Shown: positions 1 through 7,532 of the stretch, in pieces
How the letters are laid out: every line of letters begins with the position of its first letter
Position numbering within the stretch: position 1 is the stretch's first letter
Origin: Roseiflexaceae bacterium
Lineage (GTDB): Bacteria; Chloroflexota; Chloroflexia; Chloroflexales; Roseiflexaceae
Direction of reading: 5' to 3'
Length of the DNA stretch: 9,300 nt
NCBI GenBank assembly: GCA_014381165.1
Contig: JACMIM010000948.1
Location: forward strand, 1 to 9,300
The notes under the pieces: generated by a model
What the model saw: the letters and a program-made list of their open reading frames with translations, nothing else
Told to the model about the DNA's origin: nothing
Databases searched by the model: none
Made by a program: the position numbers and the translations under genes

Positions 1-1
1 C

Positions 2-139
2 ACGCGCCAGCAGCTGCCCGAGGCCGCGATCGTCGAATCTATGGGCGGCGAAATTCACCTGCTGCCATTCCTGCCCGACCGTTCGACCACGCGGATTATC
101 GAGCGGATCGGCGCGCTAACGAGCGAGATTGGCGGCTAG
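2..139 (+). CDS. C-terminal fragment of an HldE/RfaE2-type heptose-1-phosphate adenylyltransferase
   Basis: Only the last 45 residues and the TAG stop lie in the window; the gene begins upstream. The readable part contains GGEIHLLPFLPDRSTTRIIERI (positions about 47-112), which resembles the end of the RfaE2 / HldE C-terminal domain, where a GG(x)nLLP(x)2P(x)2STTxxIERI pattern precedes the stop. In that family the domain transfers AMP from ATP to D-glycero-D-manno-heptose 1-phosphate to make an ADP-heptose for surface polysaccharides. The catalytic HxGH motif would lie upstream and cannot be seen. A related nucleotidyltransferase, such as a glycerol-3-phosphate cytidylyltransferase-like protein, remains possible. 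The following gene is on the same strand but 167 bp away with its own -10-like box, so the two are probably not co-transcribed. The family call rests on one conserved block recalled from memory. Confidence 0.66.
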   Translation, partial: TRQQLPEAAIVESMGGEIHLLPFLPDRSTTRIIERIGALTSEIGG

Positions 140-156
140 AACTGAATCTGCGGCGT

Positions 157-181
157 CGGAGCGGGTCTCGTGCCCGCCCCG
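157..181 (+). terminator. Weak candidate terminator hairpin after the nucleotidyltransferase
   Basis: GCGGG at 161-165 can pair with CCCGC at 173-177 around a 7-nt loop. After one mismatch, three more pairs (157-159 with 179-181) extend the stem. It sits 18 bp after the stop at 139. There is no U-run after the stem, so it is not a textbook intrinsic terminator and may only be a GC-rich fold. Confidence 0.3.
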
Positions 182-198
182 ATGCTGTGAGCAAACTG

Positions 199-229
199 CC
201 AGCTCATGCTGGTGAAATATCGCTATAAT
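199..229 (+). promoter_or_regulatory. Putative promoter of the sugar dehydrogenase gene, with a dyad at the -35 position
   Basis: TATAAT at 224-229 is a perfect sigma70 -10 hexamer and stands out in this GC-rich DNA. At the expected distance no TTGACA-like -35 is visible. That place is occupied by the dyad CCAGC-tcat-GCTGG (199-212). This could mean an activator-dependent promoter or an operator, but a chance TATAAT cannot be excluded. A start near 236 would give a leader of about 70 nt, which contains a small stem (CCGTG 256-260 with CACGG 266-270). Confidence 0.42.
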
Positions 230-294
230 ACAGATGCCTGTATCTAACCCTGGTGCCGTGCCCAACACGGAACACCACTACGCAACACGTAACG

Positions 295-299
295 AAAGG
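295..299 (+). promoter_or_regulatory. Ribosome binding site that fixes the dehydrogenase start at 307
   Basis: AAAGG lies 7 nt before the ATG at 307. An upstream in-frame GTG at 253 would add 18 polar residues ahead of a clear signal peptide, so the ATG at 307 is preferred. Confidence 0.6.
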
Positions 300-306
300 C
301 TTCTGT

Positions 307-1791
307 ATGCCAATGCGACGTTTCTTGCTAATCATCCCTGCGCTGCTGGCGCTGATTGTGATCGCCCGCCCCTCATCGGCGGCCCCGCCCGCTGCCTCGG
401 TCGAGGTCACGGTGGCAGTGCCGACAAGCATGCGTAGCGCACCCTTCGACCAAGCCCGCAAGCTGCGCGTGCCACAAGGCTTCAGCATCGCGGTGTTCGC
501 GCGCGTACCTAATGCGCGTTTTCTGGCCACTGCACCCAATGGCGATCTGCTGGTCTCGCAGCCTGGTGCGGGCAACGTGCTGCTGTTGCGTCCCGACGGC
601 GACGATACGCCGCAGCAGTTCACATTTGCCGAGGGTATGTCTAAGCCACACGATATCGTCTTTCATAATTTCGGCGGCAAGAGCTATGTGTTTATCGCCG
701 CTGAGGATGCTATCTACCGTTTCGACTACACTGCAGGCGCGAATCAGGCTGGCACGCGTACAACCGTCGTGCAGAACCTGCCGAATGGTAGCAACGGCGA
801 ATTGAAAGGTAGCTACGGCCACACGCTGAAGAATATCGCAATTGGCAGCGACAACACGCTGTATGTTTCGATCGCCTCGGCGACCAATGCCAGCCCGTCC
901 GACCTAGCTGCTACGCCGAAGCGCGGCGCGGTGTACACCTACAGCGCCATCGCCACCGGCCAGCAGGGCACCAGCGGCCAGCTCTTCGCCGAGGGTTTGC
1001 GCAACGCCGAGGGCCTGGACATGGTGCCGGGAACCAACGAGCTGTGGGTGGTGGTGAACAATCGCGACAACATGAAGTGCCCCTACGAACTGACGATTCC
1101 TGGCACGAGCATCGTGTGTGGCTCTGGCGAGCAACGCACAGAGTATGTCGATAACCATCCGCCGGAGGAGTTCACGCGAGTGCGCCAAGGCGGCAACTAC
1201 GGCTGGCCGTTCTGTAACCCCAACCCGTTCAGCGCGGCGGGATTGGACAATATGCCCTTCGACCGTGACTATGACAATAACCGCAACGGCGACAAGCTCG
1301 ACTGCGGCAGTGCCGACCGGATCAGCAAGGGCATCCAGGCGCATTCCGCGCCGTTGGGTCTGACCTTTACGGGCGACACCAACGCGCCAGTTGCCTACCG
1401 CGATGGTGCGATTGTCGGCTATCACGGCTCGTGGAACCGCAGCAAAAAGACCGGCTTCAAGTTCGCCTACTTTCCCTGGGACGCCGCCCGCAACGCGCCG
1501 GGCGCACAAGTCGATCTTGTCACCGGCTGGCTGAATGATGCGACCCAGGACGCTTGGGGCCGCCCGGTCGATAGCGCAGTGGCCCCCGACGGCGCGATCT
1601 ACCTGTCCGACGATGCGGCGGGCGCGATCTACAAGCTGGCATCCAACGCGGCCAATCCCACCAGCACACCACTCGTGCCCAATCAAACCAGTGTTCCAGT
1701 AGCTAGCAACACGCCCGGGCCTTCGCCGACACCTACCAATACACCAGGGCCACTGGATCGGCGGCAATACCTGAACATCGTCACGCGCTGA
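307..1791 (+). CDS. Exported PQQ-dependent sugar dehydrogenase family protein (glucose/sorbosone dehydrogenase beta-propeller)
   Basis: The 494-residue product starts with a typical Sec signal peptide: MPMRRF, a hydrophobic run at about residues 6-20, then a likely cut after SSA (residue 25). The mature part reads as a six-bladed propeller of the glucose/sorbosone dehydrogenase family (COG2133 type). These enzymes oxidise aldoses or related sugars with PQQ and pass electrons to a periplasmic or membrane acceptor. Recognisable blocks are a first blade at 54-95 (VPQGFSIAVFARVPNARFLA), SYGHTLKNIAIG at 169-180 with His172 as the likely equivalent of the catalytic His, AEGLRNAEGL at 228-237, RQGGNYGWPFCNPNP at 293-307, YHGSWNRSKKTGFK at 372-385 and GRPVDSAVAPDGAIYLSD at 418-435. 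Cys258, 271, 303 and 333 could form disulfides outside the cytoplasm. Residues about 450-482 are a Pro/Thr/Ser-rich tail. Substrate and true PQQ use are not shown by the sequence; many relatives labelled L-sorbosone dehydrogenase are uncharacterised. Confidence 0.86.
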   Translation: MPMRRFLLIIPALLALIVIARPSSAAPPAASVEVTVAVPTSMRSAPFDQARKLRVPQGFSIAVFARVPNARFLATAPNGDLLVSQPGAGNVLLLRPDGDDTPQQFTFAEGMSKPHDIVFHNFGGKSYVFIAAEDAIYRFDYTAGANQAGTRTTVVQNLPNGSNGELKGSYGHTLKNIAIGSDNTLYVSIASATNASPSDLAATPKRGAVYTYSAIATGQQGTSGQLFAEGLRNAEGLDMVPGTNELWVVVNNRDNMKCPYELTIPGTSIVCGSGEQRTEYVDNHPPEEFTRVRQGGNYGWPFCNPNPFSAAGLDNMPFDRDYDNNRNGDKLDCGSADRISKGIQAHSAPLGLTFTGDTNAPVAYRDGAIVGYHGSWNRSKKTGFKFAYFPWDAARNAPGAQVDLVTGWLNDATQDAWGRPVDSAVAPDGAIYLSDDAAGAIYKLASNAANPTSTPLVPNQTSVPVASNTPGPSPTPTNTPGPLDRRQYLNIVTR

Positions 1792-1931
1792 TGAGGCTGC
1801 CCCTTGTATCATCCACAAGGCCGTGGGTAGACGCGGGGCTAGCCCCCGCGTTGCCCGTCACGCGGAATAAACCTGGTGGCTGCCTACCCGCAGGGACGCG
1901 GCCTCGCGCCTCATCTAGAACCTGCAACCTA
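1792..1931. repeat. Convergent intergenic spacer with nested inverted repeats; possible terminator
   Basis: ACGCGGGG (1831-1838) pairs perfectly with CCCCGCGT (1844-1851) around a 5-nt loop, giving a very stable hairpin. Flanking GGGTAG (1825-1830) is also complementary to CTACCC (1884-1889), and the GACGCGG of the first arm (1830-1836) recurs at 1895-1901. The spacer separates two genes that point at each other, so termination is a natural role. No U-run follows the stem on either strand, so a dispersed intergenic repeat is an equal alternative. Confidence 0.45.
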
Positions 1932-2291
1932 CTAAATGCGTTGTAGCCGAAAGACCGTCACCAGCTCGGCTAGCCAGATTACGCACACGAACTGGCGTTC
2001 TGGCTCGTAGGCGCTCGCCGCCGCGACCGCGCCTGCGAACACGTCGGAGGCGGCGCTGATCTGGTCGAGCATGTGCAACGGCACATAGCTTGTGTTCAGC
2101 TTACCTTCCGCCAGCTCGCGCAAATCCATCAGCACCGCCCCACGGCCCAGCCGCTCATACGTATTAGCCGCGCCCTCGCTGAGCGCTGGGTACAGCGTCT
2201 GTATCGCCGTTTCGGCGATCTGATCCGGGGTGTAGTTGTGCTCGCTCATGAGCATGCGCAGCTGCGCCGCCGCGCCGGTGTGTTCAATCAT
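1932..2291 (-). CDS. Hypothetical protein, 119 aa, small and probably cytoplasmic
   Basis: I do not recognise this family. The product begins MIEHTGAAAQLRMLMSEH and is mostly predicted helix (the stretch TPDQIAETAIQTLYPALSEG at about residues 21-40 and two later helices). It ends in a hydrophobic, aromatic C-terminus, QFVCVIWLAELVTVFRLQRI, that is too short and mixed to call a membrane span with confidence. There is no signal peptide and no catalytic motif that I can name. The ATG at 2291 is chosen because AAGGA (complement of 2299-2303) lies 7 nt upstream. The reading frame stays open to 2426, but that extension runs through an AT-rich hairpin and looks non-coding. The gene is divergent from the amylase-PEP carboxykinase unit and convergent with the sugar dehydrogenase, so it is probably monocistronic. 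Confidence 0.6.
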   Translation of the reverse strand: MIEHTGAAAQLRMLMSEHNYTPDQIAETAIQTLYPALSEGAANTYERLGRGAVLMDLRELAEGKLNTSYVPLHMLDQISAASDVFAGAVAAASAYEPERQFVCVIWLAELVTVFRLQRI

Positions 2292-2489
2292 CGCGTTTTC
2301 CTTTTTCTCCCTGCTAGCGGTATACTGGTTGCAAGAATAACCTAATAGAAAGCCCAAATAAAAGTTGTACAGTTTGTTATACTCTTTTCTGGCGGAGCCA
2401 GAAAAGAGTACAACAAACAAATCCACTGTTTATCTGAGTTTTCTACAAGACGTGCGCAACGCAAGCGCACAAACATCATAGCTCAATGT
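2292..2489. promoter_or_regulatory. AT-rich divergent spacer between the 119-aa gene and the amylase gene
   Basis: The spacer must contain the promoters for both directions. It is clearly more AT-rich than its surroundings, especially 2320-2440. I could not pick convincing paired -35/-10 boxes for either gene. The dominant signal is the hairpin at 2372-2418, described separately. Confidence 0.5.
2372..2418. repeat. Strong 47-nt near-perfect hairpin with a 3-nt loop
   Basis: The left arm 2372-2393 and right arm 2397-2418 are inverted repeats that match at 21 of 22 positions. The inner 14 bp (TACTCTTTTCTGGC with GCCAGAAAAGAGTA) are perfect, there is one mismatch (2379/2411), then 7 more pairs (GTTTGTT with AACAAAC). 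The loop is GGA. A nearby GTTGTAC (2364-2370) can pair instead with GTACAAC (2408-2414), and GTTATAC at 2376-2382 is a near direct repeat of it. It lies between divergent genes, so it is not in the usual place for a terminator and has no U-run after it. Possible roles are an operator for a dimeric regulator, a leader-RNA structure, or a small palindromic repeat element. Confidence 0.85.
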
Positions 2490-2493
2490 GGAG
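2490..2493 (+). promoter_or_regulatory. Ribosome binding site that fixes the amylase start at 2500
   Basis: GGAG lies 6 nt before the ATG at 2500. The earlier in-frame GTG (2488) and ATG (2494) would place the ribosome without this site. The ATG at 2500 also gives the cleanest lipoprotein signal. Confidence 0.6.
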
Positions 2494-2499
2494 ATGCTC

Positions 2500-3921
2500 A
2501 TGCCCGTGTCACGAATCGCCTTCGCGCTGCTGCTCCTGTTGGCTGCTTGTAGCACTCAGCAGGCCGCCAGTCCGACTGCGCCCCCCGCCCCGGCTGCCGT
2601 CGTAGCCGCCACTGCCTCCATTCCAGAACCTGCCGCTGCAACGGCAGCGCCCGCCCCAGCGCCGATCACCTTCGAACAGCCGCCAGCCTGGGCGCAGGGC
2701 AGCGCGATCTATCAGCTATTTGTGCGGGCCTACACGCCCGAAGGCACCTTCGCCGCCGCCAGCGCCCGCCTGCCGGAATTGCGCGACTTGGGCGTCGAAA
2801 TTATCTACCTGCTGCCGATTCACCCAATTGGTCAGGAGCGCCGCAAGGGCGAGCTGGGCAGCCCCTACAGCATCCGCGACTACCGTGCGATCGACCCGGC
2901 GCTGGGCAGCGAAGAAGACTTCCGTAACTTTGTGAATACCGCCCACGATCTCGGCCTGAAGGTCATGCTGGATTTGGTCGCCAACCACACCGCCTGGGAC
3001 AACCCGCTGATCAGCGAGCATCCCGACTGGTATACCCGCAATGCAGCTGGCGAGATTGTGCCGCCGAACCCCGAATGGACCGACGTAGCCGACCTGAACT
3101 ACGCTAATGCCGAGCTACGCCAATACATGATCGAGACCAGCCTGTACTGGGTCGATCAGTTTGGTATCGACGGCTACCGCTGCGATGTTTCTGACGCGGT
3201 GCCGCTGGACTTTTGGCAGAGCTGGCGCGTGGCGCTCAAGGCTGCCAACCCTGAACTGCTGTTGCTTTCCGAATCCGGCGGCGTGCAGATGTACAACGCG
3301 GCCTTTGAGGTGGCCTACGACTGGACAACTCGCACTGAGTTCGTTTCAGGCCTGCTGGCCCCAAATCAGGCCCGCCGCGCCATGTCGAATATCTCGTTCG
3401 AGGCCAAGCAGTACGGCCCCGCGCTGTGGCGCATGCGCTACTTGGAGAACCACGACCACGATCGGATCGCCACGGCGACCCGCGAGATCGGCCAGCGCCG
3501 CGCGGCGGCAGCCTTTCTGCTGACGCTGCCCGGCCTGCCACTGGTCTACGCCGGCCAGGAGGTCGGCGCGATCGAGCGGCCCTCGCTGTTCGACCCCTTC
3601 ACCGTAGATTTTGCCGGCGGCGAGCAGGAGCTGCGCGAAACCTACCGGCAGTTGCTCCAGCTGCGGCGCGAATCGCCAGGGCTGCGCGCCAACAACTTTG
3701 CGCGTGTTCAGGCCGAAGGGCGCACCATCCTGCTGTACGAGCGCGAATCGCCAGAGCAGCGCGTGCTGGTGGCGATCAACATGGACGACGAGCCGGCAGA
3801 GGCGGTGTTCGCTGGCTACACGCAGGGCCGCGACATGCTGACTGACGAAATGATCGACATCAGTAGTAAGATTTCGCTGGAGCCGTTCGCCTTTCGCATC
3901 TTCGATATAACGAGTCAATAA
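2500..3921 (+). CDS. GH13 alpha-amylase-family glycoside hydrolase, predicted lipoprotein
   Basis: The 473-residue product opens with a lipoprotein signal: MPVSR, a Leu-rich core and lipobox LAAC with the acylated Cys at residue 17. An Ala/Pro/Thr linker (18-58) follows, and then a TIM-barrel GH13 domain. The conserved regions are present in order: DLVANH at 158-163 (region I), DLNYAN at 198-203 (region V), GIDGYRCDVSD at 222-232 with nucleophile Asp229 (region II), LLLLSESGG with acid/base Glu258 (region III), and YLENHD at 314-319 with transition-state Asp319 (region IV). The enzyme should cleave alpha-1,4-glucosidic bonds in glucans or maltodextrins at the cell surface. The C-terminal part (about 395-473) resembles the usual short beta domain. 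Exact specificity (alpha-amylase, neopullulanase-like or transferase) cannot be told. PEP carboxykinase starts 14 bp downstream on the same strand, suggesting one transcript. Confidence 0.9.
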   Translation: MPVSRIAFALLLLLAACSTQQAASPTAPPAPAAVVAATASIPEPAAATAAPAPAPITFEQPPAWAQGSAIYQLFVRAYTPEGTFAAASARLPELRDLGVEIIYLLPIHPIGQERRKGELGSPYSIRDYRAIDPALGSEEDFRNFVNTAHDLGLKVMLDLVANHTAWDNPLISEHPDWYTRNAAGEIVPPNPEWTDVADLNYANAELRQYMIETSLYWVDQFGIDGYRCDVSDAVPLDFWQSWRVALKAANPELLLLSESGGVQMYNAAFEVAYDWTTRTEFVSGLLAPNQARRAMSNISFEAKQYGPALWRMRYLENHDHDRIATATREIGQRRAAAAFLLTLPGLPLVYAGQEVGAIERPSLFDPFTVDFAGGEQELRETYRQLLQLRRESPGLRANNFARVQAEGRTILLYERESPEQRVLVAINMDDEPAEAVFAGYTQGRDMLTDEMIDISSKISLEPFAFRIFDITSQ

Positions 3922-3923
3922 AC

Positions 3924-3930
3924 AAGGTGG
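3924..3930 (+). promoter_or_regulatory. Ribosome binding site that fixes the PEP carboxykinase start at 3936
   Basis: AAGGTGG ends 5 nt before the ATG at 3936. The alternative in-frame GTG at 3927 lies inside this site and so is unlikely to be the start. The site falls within the 14-bp gap after the amylase stop codon. Confidence 0.65.
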
Positions 3931-3935
3931 TAGAT

Positions 3936-5768
<1,833 letters not shown>

Positions 5769-5779
5769 TCAGCATTGCG

Positions 5780-5846
5780 CGAAGACGCAAAAACACGAAG
5801 ACTGCGGCGGTATCCTTCTGGAACCTTCGCGTCTTCGTGTCTTTTT
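5780..5846. terminator. Bidirectional intrinsic terminator between pckG and the SDR gene, in a repeat-like sequence
   Basis: ACACGAAGAC (5793-5802) pairs perfectly with GTCTTCGTGT (5831-5840) around a 28-nt loop, with three further A-T pairs after one mismatch. On the plus strand the stem is followed by CTTTTT (5841-5846), and on the minus strand by a T-run (complement of 5789-5793), so it can stop both convergent genes. GCGAAGACGC (5779-5788) also complements GCGTCTTCGT (5829-5838) at 9 of 10 positions, giving an alternative fold. The CTTCGTGTCTT wording resembles short dispersed repeats common in several environmental phyla; that last point is from memory. Confidence 0.62.
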
Positions 5847-5865
5847 GGCCAACGACTCTCGAACC

Positions 5866-6669
5866 CTAGCCGGCAAATAGCTGTAGCCCGCCATCGACCC
5901 GCAGCACCTGGCCGCTGATGAAGCGCGCCCCAGCGCCAACCAGAAAGGCCGCCGCGTCGGCGACCTCCTCTGGCGTGCCGTAGCGCTCAAGCGGAATCGC
6001 GGTGTCGCGCATGTGTGGCTCGGTCGGGCGGGTGGCGAGAAAGCGCGCGGTCATGGTTGGCCCTGGCGAGATCGCATTGACCCGCACGCCATGCGGGCGC
6101 AGCTCGGCGGCCAGGCAGCGCGTCCACTCGATCACGCCGGCCTTGGCCACCGCGTACACGACGCCCTCAGTCAGGCCCACTTGCGCCGCCACCGAGGCGA
6201 TATTGAGCACCGCGCCGCCGCCGCGCTGGCGCATGCCAGGGCAAACCACCCGACACACCAGCATGGTGCTGATCAAGTTGCGGTCGATCATCACGCGCAT
6301 GTCGTCGAGCGGGATGTTGAGCGCGTCATTCGGCACCGGCTTGCCACCGTGTGCGCCAATGTCGCCGCCGGCGCAGTTCACCAGAATGCTGATTGGTCCA
6401 AGCTCCTGCTCGAGATTGCGTGCCATCGTTTCAGTGGCGGCGGGGTCGGTCAGGTCGGCCACGGCCAGCGCCACACGCCCGCCGAATTGGCGTAACTGGT
6501 CGGCCACCTGTGTGAGGCTTGCGGCCTCGCCATACTGTTGCGGCGCATCGTGCGCGATATCGTGCAGCGCAACATCGGCTCCCAGTTCGGCCAGCCGCCG
6601 CGCGATCGCCAGCCCCAGGCCGCGCCCCGACCCAGTTACCAACGCGATTTGCCCGTTGAGTGAAAACAT
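5866..6669 (-). CDS. Short-chain dehydrogenase/reductase (classical SDR)
   Basis: The 267-residue Rossmann-fold oxidoreductase has every classical SDR landmark. These are the cofactor glycine motif TGSGRGLG at 12-19, an acidic Asp37 after the second strand (usually a sign of NAD rather than NADP), NCAGG at 98-102, Asn131 in the central helix and the catalytic Ser159, Tyr172 and Lys176 in YAVAK. SPGPTMT (201-207) and the C-terminal GQVLRVDGGL (253-262) are also present. It would oxidise or reduce an alcohol/carbonyl pair; FabG-like 3-oxoacyl reductase or a polyol/sugar dehydrogenase are both possible. The stretch between NCAGG and Asn131 is longer than usual (about 102-122), with GAHGGKPVPNDALN. 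GGAG (complement of 6676-6679) sits 6 nt before the ATG. The gene follows the 227-residue membrane protein gene by 29 bp, so the two are likely co-transcribed, although no shared function is evident. Confidence 0.92.
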   Translation of the reverse strand: MFSLNGQIALVTGSGRGLGLAIARRLAELGADVALHDIAHDAPQQYGEAASLTQVADQLRQFGGRVALAVADLTDPAATETMARNLEQELGPISILVNCAGGDIGAHGGKPVPNDALNIPLDDMRVMIDRNLISTMLVCRVVCPGMRQRGGGAVLNIASVAAQVGLTEGVVYAVAKAGVIEWTRCLAAELRPHGVRVNAISPGPTMTARFLATRPTEPHMRDTAIPLERYGTPEEVADAAAFLVGAGARFISGQVLRVDGGLQLFAG

Positions 6670-6698
6670 CGATGTCTCCGTTAAGGCTAAACGACTAC

Positions 6699-7382
6699 TT
6701 ACGGCTGCGCGACGGGCGTTGGCGGCTGCTCTTCCATGCCCAGGAATGGCGTGAATGGCAGCACCAGCCGGTCGACAATCGCGCCGAGCTTTCGGAACTC
6801 GGGGCCAAGCTCGGTGTCCTTGAGCGGAATGTTCACCGGCACATCGAGCTTGACCGGAATCACCACATCGTCAAGCGGGATGTCCATCTTGAGCGCGATC
6901 TTCAGCGGGGTGCCTTGCGGCAGCACCAGGCTGATGTTATTGGCCCGCAGCCGGTTGCCATTCCCCAGGTCGATATCGGCACCAGCCAGATTCAGCGGCA
7001 CTGGCTCCTGAAGCGTCACCACCGTTACCTGATCGACCGGCACGGTAATGCCCGCCCCACGCAGTGGCAAGTCCTGATTCAGTGCGATCGTCGTGACGAT
7101 ATCGGCCTCATTCAGGTTGGCGACCACCTCGCGCAGTTCCACGATATTTGCGCGCGCAAAGGTTTGCACCGTTGTCGTGGTGCCAATGATCTTTTGTCCA
7201 TATAAGTAACCGCTGGCGAGCAGTGCAACAACCACCGCAAACAGCACCAAGTTCAGCAGAAATGATGTGAGAATCATGGCCTTCCAAAGCGTTGGGAACT
7301 GAGACTGGAGGACCTTCAGCTCAGGCGCGCTGCGGGTGCGGCGGGGTTGTGGGGTGTCGAGGCGGGCTTGCGGCTGGGCCAT
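6699..7382 (-). CDS. Unknown single-pass membrane protein with a repetitive hydrophobic ectodomain
   Basis: I do not recognise a named family. The 227-residue protein has a basic, Pro-rich cytoplasmic tail (R8, R14, R15, R17, K23, K34), one membrane segment at about 36-60 (MILTSFLLNLVLFAVVVALL), and an exported domain by the positive-inside rule. From about 97 to 190 the ectodomain repeats a strand-like pattern of alternating hydrophobic residues ending in PL or PV: DLPLRGAGITVPVD, EPVPLNL, GTPLKIAL, MDIPLDD, LDVPVNIPLKD. This suggests a small stacked beta domain that may bind a ligand or lipid, or may be structural. The C-terminal 20 residues are Pro-rich with no anchor. AAGGAG (complement of 7389-7394) is 6 nt before the ATG and a good promoter lies just upstream, so it is the first gene of a unit with the SDR gene. 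Confidence 0.78.
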   Translation of the reverse strand: MAQPQARLDTPQPRRTRSAPELKVLQSQFPTLWKAMILTSFLLNLVLFAVVVALLASGYLYGQKIIGTTTTVQTFARANIVELREVVANLNEADIVTTIALNQDLPLRGAGITVPVDQVTVVTLQEPVPLNLAGADIDLGNGNRLRANNISLVLPQGTPLKIALKMDIPLDDVVIPVKLDVPVNIPLKDTELGPEFRKLGAIVDRLVLPFTPFLGMEEQPPTPVAQP

Positions 7383-7424
7383 GGGGCGCTCCTTCTAAGC
7401 GTGCTACCGAGATCAGTAGAGGCA

Positions 7425-7453
7425 AGTATAGCGCAGGGTTTTGCGAAACGCAA
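7425..7453 (-). promoter_or_regulatory. Sigma70-like promoter for the membrane protein-SDR unit
   Basis: On the minus strand, TTGCGT (complement of 7448-7453) and TATACT (complement of 7425-7430) stand exactly 17 bp apart, close to the consensus TTGACA-17-TATAAT. A start near 7418 would leave a leader of about 36 nt ahead of the ATG at 7382. Confidence 0.7.
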
Positions 7454-7474
7454 GACAGCTTGTGTTGCGAAACG
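7441..7474. promoter_or_regulatory. Possible operator: palindrome over the -35 plus an upstream copy
   Basis: TTGCG-aaa-CGCAA (7441-7453) is a perfect palindrome with 5-bp arms that covers the -35 hexamer. The ten bases TTGCGAAACG recur at 7465-7474, 24 bp away and not quite palindromic. Paired sites over a -35 element are typical of repressor or activator binding, but no regulator gene is next to them. Confidence 0.45.
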
Positions 7475-7532
7475 GCATCAGAAGGGCATCGCGGCGCGAA
7501 AGGCGTTAGGAGATTGCCGTGCCCGCTCTGAA

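Noticed and set aside
253..306. An in-frame GTG that would lengthen the sugar dehydrogenase by 18 residues
   Set aside because: It would put polar residues ahead of a clean signal peptide, and the AAAGG site fits the ATG at 307.
904..1818. A 304-codon minus-strand reading frame opposite the sugar dehydrogenase
   Set aside because: It is antisense to a conserved propeller gene and is an expected by-product of GC-rich codon use; the protein shows no family motifs.
2364..2418. Terminal inverted repeats of an insertion sequence
   Set aside because: The arms are separated by only three bases, no transposase frame is nearby and no target duplication is visible.
2292..2426. N-terminal extension of the 119-residue gene to an upstream in-frame ATG
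   Set aside because: It would be translated across the AT-rich hairpin, and a proper ribosome site stands before 2291.
5779..5840. Possible CRISPR-like repeats from the GAAGAC/GTCTTC copies
   Set aside because: The copies are short, inverted relative to each other, unevenly spaced and not separated by unique spacers; a terminator explains them better.
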